Assembly (NCBI RefSeq): GCF_003177035.1
Contig: NZ_CP029488.1
Span: 248,001-312,000 of the forward strand
DNA: 64,000 nt
Direction: 5' to 3'
Source: Salinisphaera sp. LB1
Lineage (GTDB): Bacteria; Pseudomonadota; Gammaproteobacteria; Nevskiales; Salinisphaeraceae
Shown: piece after piece, positions 59,417-64,000 of the stretch
Layout: every line of letters starts with the position of its first letter
How positions within the stretch are numbered: the first letter of the stretch is position 1
Translations under genes and position numbers: made by a program
The notes under the pieces: model-generated
Told to the model about the DNA's origin: nothing
The model's database searches: none
What the model saw: the letters and a program-made list of their open reading frames with translations, nothing else

Positions 59417-62400
59417 ATGAATTTTGCCACGTGGGTCCAGAGCCACCGCCGCTCGGTTCTTTTTCTGCTGGCGTTGTTGGCGCTGGGCGGGGCCGCCAGC
59501 CTTTTCCAGTTGCCGGCGGCGCTGTTTCCACAGGTGGCGTTCCCGCGGGTCCGCGTATCGCTGGATGCCGGTGCGCGTCCGGCGCAGGAGATGATGCTGC
59601 GGGTCACGCGCCCGGTCGAACGCGCGGTTCGCACCGTGCCCGGAGTACGCGCCGTGCGCTCGACGACCAGCCGCGGCAGCACCGATATCTCGATCGATTT
59701 CGATTGGGGCCACGACATGGTGAATGCGCTGTTGCAGGTGGAATCGGCGATCAACCAGATCAAGTCCGGCCTGCCGGCGGGCACGCACTTCACCGCGAAA
59801 CGCATGTACCCGTCCAACTATACCGGCGTGATCGCTTATAGCCTGACTTCGGCCGATGTCAGCCAGATCAAACTGCGCGATCTGGCGAAGTATCAGATGG
59901 CGCCTTTTCTATCCAGCGTGCCCGGGGTCGCCAAGGTCACCGTACAGGGCGGCGATGTGGCGGAATACCGGGTGAACGTGGAGCCGGCGCGGCTCAATGC
60001 GCTCGGCCTTTCCATCGGCGATGTGGCCCGGGCGCTATCGGCATCCAACGTGCTCACGGCGGTCGGCCGCGTACAGGATCACTACAAACTGTATCTCGAG
60101 GTCTCCGACACCCGGTTCCAGAGCCTGGAACAGATCCGCCACACGGTGCTCAGGAGCGGCAGTGACGGCCTGGTACAGCTCGAGGACGTCGCGCGGGTGC
60201 ATCGGGCGACCGCGCCCAGATACACCCGTTTTACCGCCGACGGCAAACAGGCCGTGCTGGTGAATGTCTACCAGCAGCCCGGCGCGAGCGTGATCAAACT
60301 CTCACGCGACCTCGCGGCGCGATTGAAACAGTTTCAGCCGCAGATACCCCCTGGGGTGAAACTGCACCAGTGGTACGACCAGAGCCAGCTGGTCAGCGTT
60401 TCCCGAAGCAGCGTCGTCGAGGCGATTGTCATTGGCATCATCCTGGCCGCCGTCGTGCTGCTGGTGTTCCTGCGCAGCTGGAAGATCACGCTGGTCGCGA
60501 TCATTGCAGTGCCGGCCGTGCTGGCGGCGACCATGCTGGCGCTGTACACGCTCGGCATGACGCTCAATATCATGACGCTGGGCGGCATGGCGGCTGCGGT
60601 TGGCCTGATCATTGACGACGTGATCGTGATGATCGAGCAGGTGGTGCGTCGGGTGCAGGAAACAGGCGAACACGGCATCGAGCGCGTGCTTGCCGCCGCC
60701 CGCGAGTTCACCCATCCGCAGATCGGCTCCTCGGCCTCCACCATCATAATCTTCCTGCCACTGGCGTTTCTAAGTGGTGTGACCGGCGCATTCTTCAAGG
60801 CGCTGTCGCTGACGATGGCGGTCGCCCTGTTCATCTCGTTTCTGGTGGCGTGGCTGGTGGTGCCGCTGCTCGCCGACTTCATGCTGGGCCCCAGGGATAC
60901 CGAGCACGAGAAGCTCGGCTGGATCACGCGCCGGGTCAACCGCGGCTATACCAGGCTCATGGTACGGCTGTTACGACGCCCCGCCTGGGTACTGGCCGGC
61001 CTGGTACCGCTGCTGGTACTCGCCTATGTCGCGTTTTCCAATGTGGGGTCGGGCTTCATGCCCACCATGGACGAAGGCGGGTTCACGCTCGATTACCGCT
61101 CGGCGCCCGGTACATCGCTGGCCGAAACCAACCGTCTGATGATGCAGGTGGCCGAGATATTGAAGAAAAACCCGTATGTGCAAACCTGGTCGCGGCGCCA
61201 GGGGGCGCAGTTGGGCGGCGCCATGACCACGACCAATTCCGGCGACCTGTTCGCACGGCTCACGCCGTTGCCACGCCCCTCGACGGAAGCGGTGATGGCC
61301 CAGGTCCGCCAGGCGATCCAGCAACAGGTGCCGGGCCTGGACATCGATTTGTATCAGCTCATCGAGGACGAAATCGGTGATCTCACCTCGGTGCCCGAAC
61401 CCATCGATATCCGGCTATTCGGCAACGATGAGAGCCAGCTGCGCCAGGTCGCCGGCCGAGTGGCGCAGGCCATAGGTAAGGTCAACGGCGTCGTGGGTGT
61501 CAAGGACGGGGTCGTGATCGCCGGTGCGGCGTTGACGATTCACGTCGACCGGATCAAGGCCGCCGTCGAGGGATTGTCACCCCAGGCCGTCACCCAGCAG
61601 TTGCAAGCCTATCTGGGCGGCGTCGTCACGACGCAGGTGCGCAAGGGCATCAAGTTCGTCGGCGTGCGGGTCTGGATACCGAAAAACCAGCGCGACCAAG
61701 TGGACACAATCGGCAAGATGCTGCTGCGGGCACCGGACGGCCACCTCGTCCCCTTGGCACGGGTGGCCAACGTGCGGATCGTTTCCGGCCAACCACAACT
61801 GACCCGCTACAACCTCAAGAGCGACGTGGCGGTGACCGCCCGCATCAGCGGACGCTCCCTCGGCTCGACCGTGGCCGATGTCAAGCAGGCGCTGCAGAAA
61901 CCGGGCCTTATTCCCGACGGCGTTTACTATCAGCTTGGTGGGCTGTACAAACAGCAGCAACAGGCCTTCAAGGGCCTGATCACGGTCTTTGTGGCCGCGG
62001 TGGCATTGATATTCCTGCTGCTGCTGTTCCTCTATGAGCGTTTCCGCGTGGCGCTGGCGATTCTGATCCAGCCGCTACTGGCCGCCAGCGCGGTCTTCAT
62101 CGGGCTGTGGGCCACCGGCGTCGAACTCAATATCACCGCGATGATGGGCATGACCATGGTCATCGGCATCGTGACCGAAATCGCGATCTTCTATTTCTCG
62201 GAGCTACGCCTGATCAGGAATGATCTACCCCTGGCCTGGAACCTGATCCGCGCCGGGCGCAACCGGATGCGGCCGATCGTGATGAGCGCGCTGGCCTTCG
62301 CACTGGCGCTGATGCCGCTGGCATTCGGGCTGGGCCAGGGGTCGGGCATGCAGCGCCCGTTGGCCATCGCCATCATCTCCGGTCTGCTGGTGCAGATTCC

Positions 62401-62461
62401 GCTGGTGCTGCTATTCCTGCCCGTGCTCTACAAACTGCTTGCCGGGCGTTCGTCGCGTTGA
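59417..62461 (+). CDS. Orphan RND efflux pump
   Basis: A 1014-residue RND transporter without adaptor or outer membrane factor beside it. TM4 is GMAAAVGLIIDDVIVMIEQ near 391-409, with an IDD pair and Gln in place of the usual VDx...EN asparagine. The C-terminal half has MMGMTMVIGIVTEIAIFYFSE near 905. Pairs of periplasmic loops are intact and full length. The start is ATG at 59417 after GGGGAACTC; upstream in-frame codons are not homologous in character. It may use one of the neighbouring adaptors. Substrate is unknown; metal or organic compounds are both possible. Confidence 0.87.
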   Translation: MNFATWVQSHRRSVLFLLALLALGGAASLFQLPAALFPQVAFPRVRVSLDAGARPAQEMMLRVTRPVERAVRTVPGVRAVRSTTSRGSTDISIDFDWGHDMVNALLQVESAINQIKSGLPAGTHFTAKRMYPSNYTGVIAYSLTSADVSQIKLRDLAKYQMAPFLSSVPGVAKVTVQGGDVAEYRVNVEPARLNALGLSIGDVARALSASNVLTAVGRVQDHYKLYLEVSDTRFQSLEQIRHTVLRSGSDGLVQLEDVARVHRATAPRYTRFTADGKQAVLVNVYQQPGASVIKLSRDLAARLKQFQPQIPPGVKLHQWYDQSQLVSVSRSSVVEAIVIGIILAAVVLLVFLRSWKITLVAIIAVPAVLAATMLALYTLGMTLNIMTLGGMAAAVGLIIDDVIVMIEQVVRRVQETGEHGIERVLAAAREFTHPQIGSSASTIIIFLPLAFLSGVTGAFFKALSLTMAVALFISFLVAWLVVPLLADFMLGPRDTEHEKLGWITRRVNRGYTRLMVRLLRRPAWVLAGLVPLLVLAYVAFSNVGSGFMPTMDEGGFTLDYRSAPGTSLAETNRLMMQVAEILKKNPYVQTWSRRQGAQLGGAMTTTNSGDLFARLTPLPRPSTEAVMAQVRQAIQQQVPGLDIDLYQLIEDEIGDLTSVPEPIDIRLFGNDESQLRQVAGRVAQAIGKVNGVVGVKDGVVIAGAALTIHVDRIKAAVEGLSPQAVTQQLQAYLGGVVTTQVRKGIKFVGVRVWIPKNQRDQVDTIGKMLLRAPDGHLVPLARVANVRIVSGQPQLTRYNLKSDVAVTARISGRSLGSTVADVKQALQKPGLIPDGVYYQLGGLYKQQQQAFKGLITVFVAAVALIFLLLLFLYERFRVALAILIQPLLAASAVFIGLWATGVELNITAMMGMTMVIGIVTEIAIFYFSELRLIRNDLPLAWNLIRAGRNRMRPIVMSALAFALALMPLAFGLGQGSGMQRPLAIAIISGLLVQIPLVLLFLPVLYKLLAGRSSR

Positions 62462-62607
62462 TGGGCCGGCATCGCCCGACAGGCACCACGCTTTCGCGAG
62501 TCCGGGGCGCGACGAACGCGGCGTCGCCCTGCCCTTCGGTTGACACGCGCCTGGGCGCGGCGGCGCCGCGCGTGAAGCGCCTGCAACCCCGGCAGGCGTG
62601 TGGCGGG

Positions 62608-63234
62608 CTATGCGTTCGTCGCTGATTGCAGCTCGGTCCATGCCTCGCGCAGCATCCCGATGGCCGTGTAGGCAAACAACAGCACGACCAGCGCGCCCAC
62701 GATCCAATCAGGCCACGGCACACCCACCGCGAGCACCAGAACGCCCGCGCCGATCGTCGCGGCATTGCCGATGGCGTCGTTGCGCGTGCACAGCCACATC
62801 GCCCGCATGTTGATATCTTCATGGCGATAGCGCAGCAACAGACCGGCGGCGGCCAGATTTGCCACCAGGGCCACAGCGCCCATACCGATCATGAACGCGG
62901 CGACCGGCAATGCGCCGATCACGATCTGGTGAATCAACTGGGCACCGATGCCGGCCGCCAGTACCAGTTCGATGAAGGCGTTCGTGAACCCGGCGCGGGC
63001 GCGGGCGCGAAGCGTGCGGTTGAGCGCGAACAGCCCGATTCCCAGGCCCACGGCGTCGATCAGCATATCGACGGAATCGGCCTGTAGCGCGCTCGAATGC
63101 CCCCAGAGCCCAACACTCATCTCGGCGACGAACATGAACGCATTGATGATCAGCGCCACAACCAGGGCGCGTCGTTGGGCGCCAGACGCCTGGCTCAGAT
63201 CGCCAGTATTACAGCCACAGCAGCTATCGGTCAT
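62608..63234 (-). CDS. CDF-like cation transporter with N-terminal Cys cluster
   Basis: A 208-residue membrane protein with five to six helices and the CDF-type sites ALQADSVDMLIDA near residue 50 (D..D) and TRNDAIGNAATIG near 152 (ND..N), without the cytoplasmic C-terminal domain of classical CDF exporters. The N-terminus MTDSCCGCNTGD has three cysteines that could bind soft metals. The start is ATG at 63234, because the cysteine motif begins there; upstream residues are low-complexity. The substrate may be Zn, Cd, Hg or Co; not resolved. Confidence 0.83.
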   Translation of the reverse strand: MTDSCCGCNTGDLSQASGAQRRALVVALIINAFMFVAEMSVGLWGHSSALQADSVDMLIDAVGLGIGLFALNRTLRARARAGFTNAFIELVLAAGIGAQLIHQIVIGALPVAAFMIGMGAVALVANLAAAGLLLRYRHEDINMRAMWLCTRNDAIGNAATIGAGVLVLAVGVPWPDWIVGALVVLLFAYTAIGMLREAWTELQSATNA

Positions 63235-63291
63235 TGTTGCCTGTCTCGCTCGTTGAGGCGGGAGCCGTGAACACGATAATCGCCAACACGA

Positions 63292-63676
63292 ATGACAACA
63301 ACAGCAGCGCCACGCGCCGCGCCGCATCGTCGTCGATGACGATGCCGGCCTCTGTGCCTCCCTGGAAATGCTTCTGGCGGCCGCAGGCTACGTATGTGCC
63401 AGCTACGGATCGGCCGAGACCTACCTCAGGCGAGCAGCCGCTGGCCGGCCCGGTTGTATTCTGCTCGACATCGAGCTGCCGGGCATGAGCGGCCTCGAAC
63501 TCCAGCGCATGATGCACGCGCAGGCATCGGATCCACCGATTGTCTTCCTGACGGCCAGTGGCCGCGCAGATGACGCGCGTCAGGCCTGGGCGGGCGGGGC
63601 CGCCGCATTCCTGCACAAACCGGTCGACCCCGATCAGCTGCTCGATCAAATCGCGCGCGTGACCGCCGGGTACTAA
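63292..63676 (+). pseudogene. Single-domain FixJ-type receiver with N-terminal frameshift
   Basis: From about 63326 one frame reads IVVDDDAGLCASLEMLLAAAG and continues with ILLDIELPGMSGLEL (phospho-Asp), IVFLTASGRADDARQAW and AAFLHKPVDPDQLL (conserved Lys), a complete receiver. That frame has no ATG/GTG/TTG upstream before a TGA at 63293. An ATG at 63292 opens MTTTAAPRAAP in the next frame, which would join if one base were deleted near 63320. So a frameshift probably inactivates it; starting at ATG 63368 would lose the acidic pocket. No output domain follows. Confidence 0.65.
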
Positions 63677-64000
63677 GAGCCTATTCCAATAAGCTCTAAA
63701 GGCCTGCCAGACGCCCGGCAGGCCGCGCATCATGTGCCAACGTCCGGGCCCGTTGGCGTTTCACGCGGCGCGGCCTTGCGGCCCGAGCCCGTGTCAGTCC
63801 GAGCGCCACGCCCAGGCCGTCGGCGGGCCGCGGGCCCGGAATCAATGACCCCGTCATGAGCGGATTTGTAACGGCGGTTGGGCGACCGGCTACGCGGCTG
63901 GATCAGCACGGGCTCAAGGTTTGCCCCGCCTCCGACGAGGTCCGCGCGAACTCCGCAGACTTGCGGAACCGGCCAGTGGCTGGCCAGCCGTCTCCTTGAC
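63677..64000. other. Right-end non-coding region with hairpins
   Basis: Two hairpins follow the receiver: AGAGC/GCTCT (63676-63680, 63693-63697), and GGCCTGCC/GGCAGGCC (63701-63708, 63717-63724), neither with a T-run. The remaining 275 bases show no supported gene. Confidence 0.45.

Noticed and set aside
63676-63724. Hairpins after the receiver as intrinsic terminators or IS ends
   Set aside because: No T-run, and no matching inverted repeat elsewhere in the window; kept only as a note in the end-region entry.

Overview
The window is about 64 kb of GC-rich DNA, with almost all coding capacity used and no rRNA, tRNA or CRISPR array. The gene content points to a metal-tolerant gammaproteobacterium: HyfC/HyfE-type membrane subunits, an FtrABCD iron uptake operon, CopAB, CusRS-type regulation, DmeRF and several RND pumps. 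A Salinisphaera-like organism would fit, but this is inference from gene content only.

Layout. 1-3.1 kb: two minus-strand units, each headed by a sequence I read as a fluoride riboswitch. One leads through a 22-codon leader ORF into hyfC/hyfE-like genes that run off the left edge; the other leads to crcB and a DUF190 gene. 3.3-6.2 kb: a TetR regulator divergent from an AhpD-like gene with a perfect palindrome between them, then a sodium/solute symporter. 6.3-13.6 kb: an ECF sigma/anti-sigma pair followed by an arsenosugar-type cluster (ArsS-like radical SAM protein, glutaredoxin-like protein, DUF3047 protein, a TVP38/FAD-disulfide-oxidoreductase fusion and two glycosyltransferases). A small GDCCVxC zinc-ribbon gene in this cluster is split by a 268-bp MITE-like element. 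14-17.2 kb: a membrane protein, a DUF302 protein, a decayed IS3 fragment and a DegP-like protease. 17.7-21 kb: an iron uptake operon (ftrB-C-D-A) with a Fur-like box. 21.3-27.4 kb: a czcI-like gene followed by czcCBA.

27.4-45.5 kb is a mosaic of copper and other metal resistance genes: two DUF4396 membrane proteins, two copper P-type ATPases with different metal-binding N-termini, a CopA/CopB multicopper oxidase pair, CopZ-CsoR, an MFS transporter and a DmeRF-type pair. It carries several recombination scars. 45.7-62.5 kb holds a DedA protein and three more RND pumps. Two of their operons share an almost identical 42-bp array of TGACA/TGTCA half-sites, and a CusRS-like two-component system lies beside them. 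The third RND pump has no adaptor. The right end has a CDF transporter and a frameshifted receiver domain.

How the parts fit: most genes export or detoxify metals and anions (Cu/Ag, Zn/Cd/Co/Ni, F-, As) or acquire iron, each with a recognisable local switch: riboswitch, CsoR-type repressor, Fur box, ECF sigma or two-component boxes. The observation I consider most novel is a pair of homologous structured leaders (about 27390-27566 and 33602-33767). They share a hairpin with a C-rich loop, a compensated stem and an intrinsic terminator whose loop could pair with the upstream hairpin. Both stand before ORFs beginning (M/V)KEIK. I do not recognise this as a known RNA class.
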